From assembly GCF_008710285.1 (NCBI RefSeq), contig NZ_VYQF01000001.1, positions 124,001 through 188,000 on the forward strand: DNA of 64,000 nt, in the 5' to 3' direction. The position numbers and the translations under genes were made by a program. The notes under the pieces were generated by a model. The model saw nothing but the letters and a program-made list of their open reading frames with translations, was not told the origin of the DNA and searched no databases. Below, piece after piece: positions 53,543-61,084 of this stretch (positions are counted from its first letter, which is position 1; the number at the start of each line of letters is the position of its first letter). The stretch comes from Ginsengibacter hankyongi (GTDB lineage: Bacteria > Bacteroidota > Bacteroidia > Chitinophagales > Chitinophagaceae).

Positions 53543-54175
53543 ATGTTTCGCGATAGAATAGAAGCGGGTTTATTGCTGGCTGCAAAATTAAGGAAGTATA
53601 AAAATGATCCTGGAATTGTGTTAGCGGTTCCAAGAGGCGGCGTGCCCGTTGCTTATGAAGTTGCGCATGAATTAGGTTTTCCCATTGAGGTTGTCCTTAC
53701 TAAAAAAATCGGGCACCCGATGAACAAGGAATATGCCATTGGCGCAGCAAGCCTTTCGGGCTATTTTGTTTTGCCTCATGAGAATGTTTCAGACCAATAC
53801 ATAGAAAATGAAGTAAAAAACATCCAGGCAAGGTTGAAGGAAATGTATAAATTATTTATGGGCGATAAGGAACCCGAAGATCTTCAAGGCAAAACAGTAA
53901 TAATAATTGATGATGGTATTGCGACCGGTAACACCTTATTAGGTACTGTGAATTTATTGCGTAAAAGCAAGCCTGCGAAAATAGTTATTGGTGTACCTGT
54001 TGCATCGCGAAATGCCGTGCAAAAATTATCAAAAGAAGTAGACGAAATTGTTGCTGTATTAATACCTGAAGAGTTTCACGGCGTAGGTGCCTTCTATGAA
54101 AATTTTGAGCAGGTAAGCGATAAAGAAGTAATGTTTTACCTGGACAAATTAAGGGAGTTGAGAAACGCAGGTTAG
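53543..54175 (+). CDS. Phosphoribosyltransferase
   Basis: 210 residues with a type I PRTase fold: VLAVPRGGVPVAYEVA near the start and the PRPP loop VIIIDDGIATGNT (about 126-138), then VPVASRNAVQKLSKEVDE. The PRGG start and short length fit the stress-associated group seen with erythromycin esterase and hydrolase domains rather than purine or pyrimidine salvage enzymes. Substrate unknown. Confidence 0.9.
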   Translation: MFRDRIEAGLLLAAKLRKYKNDPGIVLAVPRGGVPVAYEVAHELGFPIEVVLTKKIGHPMNKEYAIGAASLSGYFVLPHENVSDQYIENEVKNIQARLKEMYKLFMGDKEPEDLQGKTVIIIDDGIATGNTLLGTVNLLRKSKPAKIVIGVPVASRNAVQKLSKEVDEIVAVLIPEEFHGVGAFYENFEQVSDKEVMFYLDKLRELRNAG

Positions 54176-54290
54176 TTGATAATTAGTTATCATTTTAATT
54201 CCGCTACCGGGTTAATATCTACCGTTCTATAAAATAATCCTCAGAGAAACCCACTGAAAAATTCCTCTTGATTACTGTCATCATAAGCCC

Positions 54291-54333
54291 TGATTATCCT
54301 CATAGCAAAGGGTTTGTAATATGACTATCTTAA
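54291..54333 (+). promoter_or_regulatory. T-type-like site and -7 box of the BON gene
   Basis: TGATTATCCTCA at 54291-54302 (one base off TGAY-N4-RTCA) and TATCTTAA at 54326-54333, 33 bp apart. A better dyad, TGATTACTGTCA at 54269-54280, lies 22 bp upstream, two helical turns away. Confidence 0.45.
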
Positions 54334-54367
54334 AGAAAATAAATTTATCAAGTTAAAACTTTATATC

Positions 54368-55042
54368 ATGAAAACAGACAGTCAAATTCAACAAGATGTG
54401 ATGGACCAATTAAAATGGGAACCATATCTAAATGCTGCTCAAATTGGAGTAGCTGTAAAAAATGGGATCGTAACACTTTCCGGGCAAGTTGATACATATT
54501 CCAAAAAACTGATTGCAGAAAATGCCGCAAAAAAAATTTCAGGAGTAAAAGCAATTGCAGAAGACATACAAATTGGGGTGTCCCCAGCATATAATAAAAC
54601 AGATGCAGAAATTGCAGAAGCTGTTCTTAATGCTTTGAAATGGCATACTGCGGTACAGGAAGAAAAAATAAAAGTAAAGGTAGAAGATGGGTATGTTAGG
54701 CTTGAGGGCGAAGTTGAATGGAATTTCCAACGCAAAAATGCTGCTGCGGCTATTGAAAACCTGGCAGGAGTTCGTTCCGTAATAAATTTAATTACGGTAA
54801 AACCAAAAATTACCGCTTCAGACATTCAGGATAAAATCAATGAGGCTCTTAAAAGGAGTGCCACTATTGATGCCGGAAAAATTACTGCGGAAGTTATAGG
54901 AAGCAAGGCTATCCTTCGCGGTAAAGTTCGTTCATTTGCAGAAAAAGAAGATGCTGAAAATGCTGCATGGTTTGCTCCTGGAATAACTGCTGTTGAAAGT
55001 AAAATTGAAATTGAAGTTCCGGAATATTCTTTTGAATATTAA
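54368..55042 (+). CDS. Triple BON-domain protein
   Basis: 224 residues with three BON repeats, about 1-70, 75-145 and 150-222, each with the pattern of an opening helix (QIQQDVMDQLKWEPYL; AEIAEAVLNALKWHTAV; DIQDKINEALKRSATI), IxVxVxxGxVxLxGxV strand (IGVAVKNGIVTLSGQV) and AENAAxxIxGVxxI (AAKKISGVKAI). No signal peptide is visible, so it is probably cytoplasmic or non-classically exported, unlike OsmY. BON domains bind phospholipids and are induced by osmotic and other stress. Confidence 0.9.
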   Translation: MKTDSQIQQDVMDQLKWEPYLNAAQIGVAVKNGIVTLSGQVDTYSKKLIAENAAKKISGVKAIAEDIQIGVSPAYNKTDAEIAEAVLNALKWHTAVQEEKIKVKVEDGYVRLEGEVEWNFQRKNAAAAIENLAGVRSVINLITVKPKITASDIQDKINEALKRSATIDAGKITAEVIGSKAILRGKVRSFAEKEDAENAAWFAPGITAVESKIEIEVPEYSFEY

Positions 55043-55089
55043 TAAGCAGTTTCAATTTAATCTGAATTGAAAAGCAGTTTTGTTTGATT

Positions 55090-55126
55090 AAGCTGTCCCG
55101 ATAAAAAAAATTGAGACAGCTTTTTT
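55090..55126 (+). terminator. Terminator after the BON gene
   Basis: AAGCTGTC (55090-55097) and GACAGCTT (55115-55122) with a T-run after it. About 50 bp downstream of the BON stop codon. Confidence 0.75.
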
Positions 55127-55337
55127 ATTTAAATTATATCTTCAAATTGTTCACTATCTGACGACTGAAAATATATTTTCATTTGATAAAGCTCAAGGAA
55201 AAAATTATAAGATTTGATAAAGGAAACGTTATAAGGCAACGGCCATTACCGGTAACTAACGGCTAGAAGGGCGATGTATTTTTTAAAAGCCTTCTTCATT
55301 TTCCGGTATAGAAAATTAAATATGATACTTTTAAAAA

Positions 55338-55670
55338 TTATAAACGCACTGTGCTTACTTCTTCTTCAGGCAGCGCTTGTTTCCCGGTAATTTGTTGCTT
55401 TATCAACTTCTTCAATTCATGAATTGCTTCTTTAGCTGCACTCTTAAAATTTTGCGCTCTTGCCTGCACCACAAGATCGTCGCCATGCATCGTCAGCTTA
55501 ATGCCGCAAACTTTATTTTCGGTTGGAATAATAGTTTTATCTGGCAGCAATGATACTTCTGCCCTGGATATCTTCTTATCAGTATGTAAAAGTTTTATTA
55601 ACTGTCGCGTTATATCTGTTACCAGGTTTTCAGGCACTTTTCCATAGACCGTATTAAATTCGATAGTCAT
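55338..55670 (-). CDS. Short HPF/RaiA-type ribosome hibernation factor
   Basis: The ATG at 55670 gives 110 residues (MTIEFNTVYGKVPEN); the longer start at 55727 overlaps the promoter and is unlikely. Beta-alpha-beta-beta-beta-alpha order of S30AE domains: ITRQLIKLLHTDKKISRAEV, then NKVCGIKLTMHGDDLVVQAR, and FKSAAKEAIHELKKLIKQQ. Lacks the long C-terminal dimerisation domain, so it is the short (HPF/YfiA) type, which blocks the ribosomal A/P sites in resting cells. T-type promoter. Confidence 0.8.
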   Translation of the reverse strand: MTIEFNTVYGKVPENLVTDITRQLIKLLHTDKKISRAEVSLLPDKTIIPTENKVCGIKLTMHGDDLVVQARAQNFKSAAKEAIHELKKLIKQQITGKQALPEEEVSTVRL

Positions 55671-55705
55671 AAAAAAAAATTTAAGTAATGAATAATCTGT
55701 TCGGG

Positions 55706-55748
55706 TAAATATAAAATCATTCGACACTAATGCTAATGACTTTAATCA
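55706..55748 (-). promoter_or_regulatory. T-type (FNR-like) site and -7 box of the HPF gene
   Basis: TGACTTTAATCA at 55737-55748 and TATATTTA (minus) at 55706-55713, 33 bp apart; start codon 35 bases further. Confidence 0.65.
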
Positions 55749-55790
55749 GCCATAAAAATGATATACAGCAGAAAGTACTCTATAACGAAG

Positions 55791-56813
55791 TCAGGGAATT
55801 AAATGAGAACCATAATATGCAGTGCCCAACAAAGCAGTTTTATTATTTAAAATAATTTTTATCGGAACTTTTTCAAGCAAATAATTTAATCTCCCGCTGT
55901 TACAAAATGAAGAGTAAAATTGATTATCCTGGAATAAGGAAATAATTTGCGGAACAATACCGCCGCCTATAAACAGGCCACCGGTAGCCTTTAATTTCAA
56001 AACAAGATTTGCCGATTCATACGCCAGGAATTGTATAAACCAATCCATAGTTTCCTTACAAATTTTACATTCAGTAACATGTGTACTTATAACAGCTGGT
56101 AAATTATCATTCTTAAATTTTTCTTTAAGCCAGTTCGGCTCATCTCTTTTCTTTTCATCCCGAAGGAATTCATAAATGTTTACAATACCGGGTCCGCAGA
56201 TGAGGCGTTCCCAACTTACATGTTCAAATTTCTTTTGCAGAAAAGTATATAACTCAAAATCGAATTGATTTCTCGGAGCAAAATCACTATGGCCACCTTC
56301 GGTAGCAAATGGATGATAACAATTACCGTCATAATAAAGCCCGGCCTCTCCCAGCCCGGTGCCTGGCGCAATTATAGCAGCATTCCCTGCAACATCACTT
56401 CCGGTATTTAGCGGCATAATATCCTTGTCATTAAGCAGCGCTAATCCATACGCAGTTGCTTCAAGATCATTAATCAATTTTATTTTTTTTATGCCAAAAT
56501 GCTTAGACAATTCATCACTATCTACTTCCCAGGCTAAATTAGAAAGCTTTGCGTGTCCATTCAATACAGGCCCTGCCACACCAAAGCAAATAACGTCAGG
56601 AAGAGGAAAATTTTTTATGAAAATATCAGCCAGCTCAATAATATTTTTATAATCTACGGATTTATAATGTGCCTCATGTATGGTAGTAATATTGTTACCA
56701 TCTGATTTAATAAGTGCAAGATTGGTTTTAGTTGCACCGATGTCACCGGCAAGTATATTATTAACCCGGCCAGTTTTATTTTTTGCAGCTGTTGTATTAA
56801 ATTTCAAAAGCAT
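55791..56813 (-). CDS. Glucokinase
   Basis: 340 residues from the ATG at 56813 (two further ATGs upstream, at 56837 and 56834, add a hydrophobic leader). Glk-family marks: ILAGDIGATKTNLAL (phosphate loop), CFGVAGPVLNGHAKLSNLAW, INDLEATAYGL (catalytic aspartate), APGTGLGEAGL, TEGGHSDFAPRN and ATGGLFIGGGIVPQI. It phosphorylates glucose with ATP. Follows a USP gene on the same strand with an 107-bp gap; probably shares its T-type promoter. Near the phosphorylase-like gene, suggesting glycogen use in the resting state. Confidence 0.9.
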   Translation of the reverse strand: MLLKFNTTAAKNKTGRVNNILAGDIGATKTNLALIKSDGNNITTIHEAHYKSVDYKNIIELADIFIKNFPLPDVICFGVAGPVLNGHAKLSNLAWEVDSDELSKHFGIKKIKLINDLEATAYGLALLNDKDIMPLNTGSDVAGNAAIIAPGTGLGEAGLYYDGNCYHPFATEGGHSDFAPRNQFDFELYTFLQKKFEHVSWERLICGPGIVNIYEFLRDEKKRDEPNWLKEKFKNDNLPAVISTHVTECKICKETMDWFIQFLAYESANLVLKLKATGGLFIGGGIVPQIISLFQDNQFYSSFCNSGRLNYLLEKVPIKIILNNKTALLGTAYYGSHLIP

Positions 56814-56920
56814 AATTAATAAATAAGGCAACATCAATTATAATTAAGTTGCCCGGTGTAAAATATTAAGAATACTTATTTCATTTGCATTTTATGTAAT
56901 CGGCTACTGCTAATTAATAG

Positions 56921-57739
56921 TTAATGAAGTGCCACAACAGGAATTTCACTATTCAATATGATTTGTTTTGAATGACTTTTATGAAATAATTTATCAATTA
57001 TGTCATGATGTTTTGGTAAAACAAACAGTATGTCAATTTTATTTTTTTCCGCGAAGCTCATAATACTTTCATCCGCGTCTTTACCTTTAATGAAGTGATA
57101 CCATGGTTTTAACGAAGCCATTTTTTGCTTCATAACTTTTATTTCCAGGCTGTTTTCTTTATTTGTTGTCTCAGGCTCCGAAGTATTAATTACATGCAAC
57201 TCGGCATTAAAATCGTTCACAAATAATTTTATCTCATCAATTATCGACGAGTCCACAACAGTATCAAACTCACAGGCGAGCCCGATCTTTTTTATTGATG
57301 AATATTTTGTTATTAATGGTATAGTTATTAATGGACAGGTTAAATATTTCATGGCAAAAACCGTATTGCTGCCAAATAATAAACGTTCAGCTACAGTCTT
57401 CCCCTGGCTCCCCATAACAACCGCGTAGGGATTTATATAGCCACAGACAACTTTTAACTCATGCGGAAAGAATACACCCATTCTTACTTCGGTATCTATC
57501 TTTATTTTACCATTTGCCTTGCTCAGCAAATTTGTTTTTAATTCACCTATATATTTTTCAGCATCTTTTCTTATCTCATCTATATCCAGTGGAACCGGTA
57601 TCTCACTGTAACTAACAGGTATTTGATATACATGCAATAACAAGATATCGGCATTAATGGCCAGCGCCATTTTCGCAGCATATTCAGCAGCATTCGAAGC
57701 TGAAGAAGAAAAATCCGTTGCAACCAGGATCGTTTTCAT
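56921..57739 (-). CDS. Universal stress protein, tandem UspA
   Basis: 272 residues from the ATG at 57739 (MKTILVATDFSSSASNAAEY); a start at 57757 is possible. First half has the full ATP loop: VVMGSQGKTVAERLLFGSN (G-2x-G-9x-G-S) and CPLITIPL; second half is degenerate (DILFVLPKHHDIIDKLFHKS, SEIPVVALH). Likely ATP-binding through domain 1. Paired with a similar protein at 59136 around the Balon-like gene. Confidence 0.92.
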   Translation of the reverse strand: MKTILVATDFSSSASNAAEYAAKMALAINADILLLHVYQIPVSYSEIPVPLDIDEIRKDAEKYIGELKTNLLSKANGKIKIDTEVRMGVFFPHELKVVCGYINPYAVVMGSQGKTVAERLLFGSNTVFAMKYLTCPLITIPLITKYSSIKKIGLACEFDTVVDSSIIDEIKLFVNDFNAELHVINTSEPETTNKENSLEIKVMKQKMASLKPWYHFIKGKDADESIMSFAEKNKIDILFVLPKHHDIIDKLFHKSHSKQIILNSEIPVVALH

Positions 57740-57781
57740 AAAAAATATTTTTTGCAATTGATATATTAGTTACTACTTAGG

Positions 57782-57824
57782 CAAAACTAATAATAGCCGG
57801 GAGTAAATTCTATGATAACCATCA
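57782..57824 (-). promoter_or_regulatory. T-type (FNR-like) site and -7 box of the USP/glucokinase genes
   Basis: TGATAACCATCA at 57813-57824 and TAGTTTTG (minus, perfect) at 57782-57789, 33 bp apart. Confidence 0.7.
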
Positions 57825-57912
57825 GCAGGCATAATGATTTCAGCATACATGCATGATTTATAAAATCGATGGTACCAAAAGAATCTATAATAATACACAT
57901 CATTGGTTGTAG

Positions 57913-57955
57913 TGATAATAATCATGTTTTCTTTCTTATACCTAAGATAGATTTG
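57913..57955 (+). promoter_or_regulatory. T-type (FNR-like) site and -7 box of the Balon-like gene
   Basis: TGATAATAATCA at 57913-57924 and TAGATTTG (perfect) at 57948-57955, 33 bp apart. Start codon at 57973. Confidence 0.7.
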
Positions 57956-57972
57956 ACTTAAAATTCAGGGCC

Positions 57973-59052
57973 ATGTCAACAAATATTTCACAAAAGGAAA
58001 GCACTGCATTTGGTGCTTTAAATACTGAGCCATCAGTATTTATAATTATGCCCTTCGAACCAATGATGTCAACAAAGTACCAACTTGAATTGAAGCTTAA
58101 ACAGGTAAGTAAAATTGTTGAAGAAAAATTATTAAAAAATCACATAGCCGCTGAGGCACAGCCAATTTTACTCAGGCTACAGTTACTAATAAAGGAGCTT
58201 AATTACAATTCATTAAAAAAAAGCATAGCCATTTTATTATCTGCTTCGGATGAGCAGGTTATTTACTTTGACATACCGGTAAGAGAAAAAGTATCGGTGG
58301 ATGAATCGTTTGGAATTTGTGATATCATATTAAATAAGAAAGAAAAAATCGGGTACCTGGTATTGTTGTTAAATTCCGATAAGTCTAAAATGTATGTTGG
58401 AAATTTGAAAGATTTACAATTAATAAAATCCAACAAGAGTAGTGATTTCCCATGGGATAAAAACGATATACCTCAGAGAGTGGCTAATTTTTCAGATCCT
58501 GGTGATAGAAAAGAAATATTGTTACATAAATTTCTGCGTCACATGGACCAGGGATTGTCTCTTATACTAAGGGCCTATAATTTACCTGTGTTTATAATTG
58601 CGCCTGAAAGAGTTCTCGGGCACTTTAAAAAGATAACCCGGAATGAAGAAAAACTTGTTGCCGAAATTCATGGCGACTATCTTGACTCCAGCGAAACAAC
58701 CATATTTAAAATCCTACAACCGCATTTACAAAATTGGAAAAAATTAAAACAACAATACATTTTACAGGAGATCGAAAAAGCCAGAAATGAACATATACTT
58801 GCATGCGGCATTAAGGATGTATATAATACGGCCACTTATAAAAACAGCAGGCTGCTGGTAATTGAAAAAGATTTAATCACTTCGAAAAACACGTTGGAAG
58901 TCGATCAATATATTAGCCGGCATAGTACTCCTTTTTACATTAAAAGTACCCTGGATGGTATAATTGAAAAGGTGATAAAGTATGGCGGAAATGTGGAAGT
59001 TGTAGATAAATTGCAAGCCAACGAGCAAATAGCTTTGATACCATACTATTAA
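57973..59052 (+). CDS. Balon-like (baeRF3) ribosome hibernation factor
   Basis: 359 residues, near the family length. An N-terminal helical region (YQLELKLKQVSKIVEEKLL) and the baeRF entry VIYFDIPVREKVSVDESFGI, a middle domain (KFLRHMDQGLSLILRAYNLP, VFIIAPERVLGHFKKITRN, LVAEIHGDYLDSSETTIF) and a C-terminal eRF1_3-like domain with RLLVIEKDL, DGIIEKVIKYGGNVEVVDK and ANEQIALIPYY. This order matches bacterial homologues of archaeal release factor aRF1, whose founding member Balon sits in the ribosomal A site of resting cells. It has no GGQ. It lies between two USP genes and 2.3 kb from HPF. Assignment is by family pattern, without a search. Confidence 0.72.
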   Translation: MSTNISQKESTAFGALNTEPSVFIIMPFEPMMSTKYQLELKLKQVSKIVEEKLLKNHIAAEAQPILLRLQLLIKELNYNSLKKSIAILLSASDEQVIYFDIPVREKVSVDESFGICDIILNKKEKIGYLVLLLNSDKSKMYVGNLKDLQLIKSNKSSDFPWDKNDIPQRVANFSDPGDRKEILLHKFLRHMDQGLSLILRAYNLPVFIIAPERVLGHFKKITRNEEKLVAEIHGDYLDSSETTIFKILQPHLQNWKKLKQQYILQEIEKARNEHILACGIKDVYNTATYKNSRLLVIEKDLITSKNTLEVDQYISRHSTPFYIKSTLDGIIEKVIKYGGNVEVVDKLQANEQIALIPYY

Positions 59053-59135
59053 ATCATAATTTTAAACTGTTTGTTCCATCTCTATCCATTTCATATAATT
59101 TTTAACTACTTTTTTTATGCGTTCTAAATAATCGT

Positions 59136-59963
59136 TTACGCCTCTGTTACAAATAACATGGGAATGTGTGGATGATCAATAAAAGATTTTGATTGACTTT
59201 TATGAAAGAGTGATTCCAGCAACCCATGTTTTTTGGGAATTATTATAAGCAGGTCTGCTTTGTTGTCTTTTGCAAATTCTAATACGCCAGCTTCTATATT
59301 AGGACTGGTAATAAAATGCAGTTGGGGATGAAATTTATCAAGTTGATTTTGAAAGGTGATGGCTCCTGTCATTTCTTTTTTATGAACACCCGAATCATTT
59401 TTCATTATACATACAATGTCTAACCGGGCATCAAAGAGTTTCAGGAGGTTTTTAATATAATCGAAATGAATAGTCTCCGACACGTCTTTTAAGTCGGACG
59501 CTAATGCAATATTTTTTATTCCTGTAAATTTTTTATTTTCAGGGATTACAATTACGGGGCAATGTAAATTTTTTGCAGCATAAATAGTATTACTTCCAAA
59601 AAGTAAATGCGAAGTTGCTCCCGCACCTTTAGTGGCCATTACCACAGCAAAAGGTTTATTGATCCTACACAAGCTTTTAATCTGTTGCTGAAAAAAGCCA
59701 AATACTGTTATTGTTTCAACCAAAATATTATTGCCTGTTGCCTGTAAAATTTTGTCGCAGAGTGCAGCCATTTCAGTTTCAGCTTCATCCAGGAGATCTG
59801 AATAAATGGCCTTTGATACAGGAAGTTCTGCGGCCATAATCGGTAAATGAATTACATGAAGCAGTATTAATTTTGCGTTAATGCCAAAGGCCATATCAGC
59901 TGCATAGTTTACCGCATTTATTGAAATCGGCGAAAAATCCGTAGGAGCAATAATTGTTTTCAT
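59136..59963 (-). CDS. Universal stress protein, tandem UspA
   Basis: 275 residues (MKTIIAPTDFSPISINAVNYA). Similar throughout to the USP at 56921, including ATP-loop region MATKGAGATSHLLFGSN, where the first glycine is alanine, so ATP binding is less certain. Second half again ends in DLLIIIPKKHGLLESLFHKS. Probably a duplicate of the 56921 gene. T-type promoter divergent from the four-helix protein at 60119. Confidence 0.9.
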   Translation of the reverse strand: MKTIIAPTDFSPISINAVNYAADMAFGINAKLILLHVIHLPIMAAELPVSKAIYSDLLDEAETEMAALCDKILQATGNNILVETITVFGFFQQQIKSLCRINKPFAVVMATKGAGATSHLLFGSNTIYAAKNLHCPVIVIPENKKFTGIKNIALASDLKDVSETIHFDYIKNLLKLFDARLDIVCIMKNDSGVHKKEMTGAITFQNQLDKFHPQLHFITSPNIEAGVLEFAKDNKADLLIIIPKKHGLLESLFHKSQSKSFIDHPHIPMLFVTEA

Positions 59964-60002
59964 TTTTGCATTTTGAGATAAGCAGTTATTGTTTTAGCTC
60001 AA

Positions 60003-60045
60003 GCAAGTTATAGATTGATGGTAAGTAATCTCATGACACAAGTCA
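60003..60045 (-). promoter_or_regulatory. T-type (FNR-like) site and -7 box of the USP at 59136
   Basis: TGACACAAGTCA at 60034-60045 and TAACTTGC (minus) at 60003-60010, 33 bp apart; the box deviates at two positions from TAnnTTTG. Confidence 0.55.
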
Positions 60046-60055
60046 ATTTAAACGT

Positions 60056-60098
60056 TGACTGGCATCATGGAATGCACGAGAACTTACTTGTATTCTTG
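60056..60098 (+). promoter_or_regulatory. T-type (FNR-like) site and -7 box of the membrane protein at 60119
   Basis: TGACTGGCATCA at 60056-60067 and TATTCTTG at 60091-60098, 33 bp apart. Its centre is 22 bp from that of the divergent USP site, so two dimers could sit on the same face of the DNA. Confidence 0.6.
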
Positions 60099-60118
60099 AG
60101 CAGCTTTAAAACTGTACA

Positions 60119-60496
60119 ATGCAGCAAAAAGAAATAGACTTTCTATATAAAAATAAAATTCGAAATAGCCTGTATATAAAAATACTGGCCCATATAACCA
60201 GTATTTTAGTTTGCGGTTTTTTTGCATCTTTTATTATCGGAATAGGGCTGCCTGATATTATGAAAATGAATTTTACGCACATAACGTTATTCAACCTCCT
60301 TCTTGCATTGCCTTTATTGGGCTATGTTATTGTTTTATTTCGCGAAAATATTGGTGCTATCGTTATGTTATTGGGTGGAATAGCCTTAATGATATATCAT
60401 TCTTACTATCGCGATATCGATATGGCATTTATATTCGGGCTACCTTTTATTATATGTGCCCTATTATTTTTTTGGCATTTGAGAACAGCAAAATAA
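60119..60496 (+). CDS. Four-helix membrane protein, unknown
   Basis: 125 residues, four helices (ILAHITSILVCGFFASFII, ITLFNLLLALPLLGYVIVLF, IGAIVMLLGGIALMIYHSYY, MAFIFGLPFIICALLFFW), short loops and a basic N-terminus (YKNKIRNSLYIK). Bacteroidota have many such small proteins of unknown role. It has its own T-type promoter within the stress island, so likely stress-induced. Confidence 0.65.
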   Translation: MQQKEIDFLYKNKIRNSLYIKILAHITSILVCGFFASFIIGIGLPDIMKMNFTHITLFNLLLALPLLGYVIVLFRENIGAIVMLLGGIALMIYHSYYRDIDMAFIFGLPFIICALLFFWHLRTAK

Positions 60497-60536
60497 AAAT
60501 TGTATAAAGTAAAATTTTGTTTGTATGATGGTAGTA

Positions 60537-60578
60537 TGACTGAAGTCAGTCCGGCATGGAATTAGAATCATATAATTA
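60537..60578 (+). promoter_or_regulatory. T-type (FNR-like) site and -7 box of the Hsp20 operon
   Basis: TGACTGAAGTCA at 60537-60548, a perfect dyad, and TATAATTA at 60571-60578, 32 bp apart. Start codon of Hsp20 at 60628. Confidence 0.6.
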
Positions 60579-60627
60579 ACTGGCAATTGGTGGTAACTTG
60601 AGATTCATCTTCATTTAGATATATCAA

Positions 60628-61074
60628 ATGAAAATTTCAAAATTATATAAGCCGCCAAATTCCATTTACCCGGGAGAATACGTGCCTTCAGTAAATGAAG
60701 AAGAGATAAAGAAATTGGTCAGCAAAACACATAAGAAAAAAATCAATCATCCACCGGTTAATATTACAGAACTGGCAGATTTATTTAAGATAGAAATAGC
60801 AATCCCTGGTATGAAAAGAGAAGAATTTCTGGTACAAGCAACGGAAAATGTCTTGCAGGTTTACGCAGTGCACAAAGACCGTGGATTTAATGGACATGGA
60901 AATCCTAAACAAAAAGAATTCAATTATGAATGTTGCCATAGTGAAATTACTTTGCCTGAAAATGTGGATACAGAATTTATAAGTGCTGAATACAAAGCTG
61001 GAATCCTGCGCCTTTTTATTCCTAAGGCAAAACATTTTAGAAAAAACCTGCGTGCAAACATTATAGTTTATTAA
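60628..61074 (+). CDS. Hsp20/alpha-crystallin small heat-shock protein
   Basis: 148 residues: an N-terminal extension (about 1-45), then an alpha-crystallin domain with PPVNITELADLFKIEIAIPG, EEFLVQATENVLQVYA, NYECCHSEITLPENVDTEFI and AEYKAGILRLFIPK (the A-x-x-x-G-x-L motif). C-terminal tail lacks a clear I-x-I. Holdase chaperone. First gene of an operon with the phosphorylase-like gene (10-bp gap). Its counterpart in mycobacterial dormancy regulons is HspX. Confidence 0.9.
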   Translation: MKISKLYKPPNSIYPGEYVPSVNEEEIKKLVSKTHKKKINHPPVNITELADLFKIEIAIPGMKREEFLVQATENVLQVYAVHKDRGFNGHGNPKQKEFNYECCHSEITLPENVDTEFISAEYKAGILRLFIPKAKHFRKNLRANIIVY

Positions 61075-61084
61075 AGAGTTTTAC

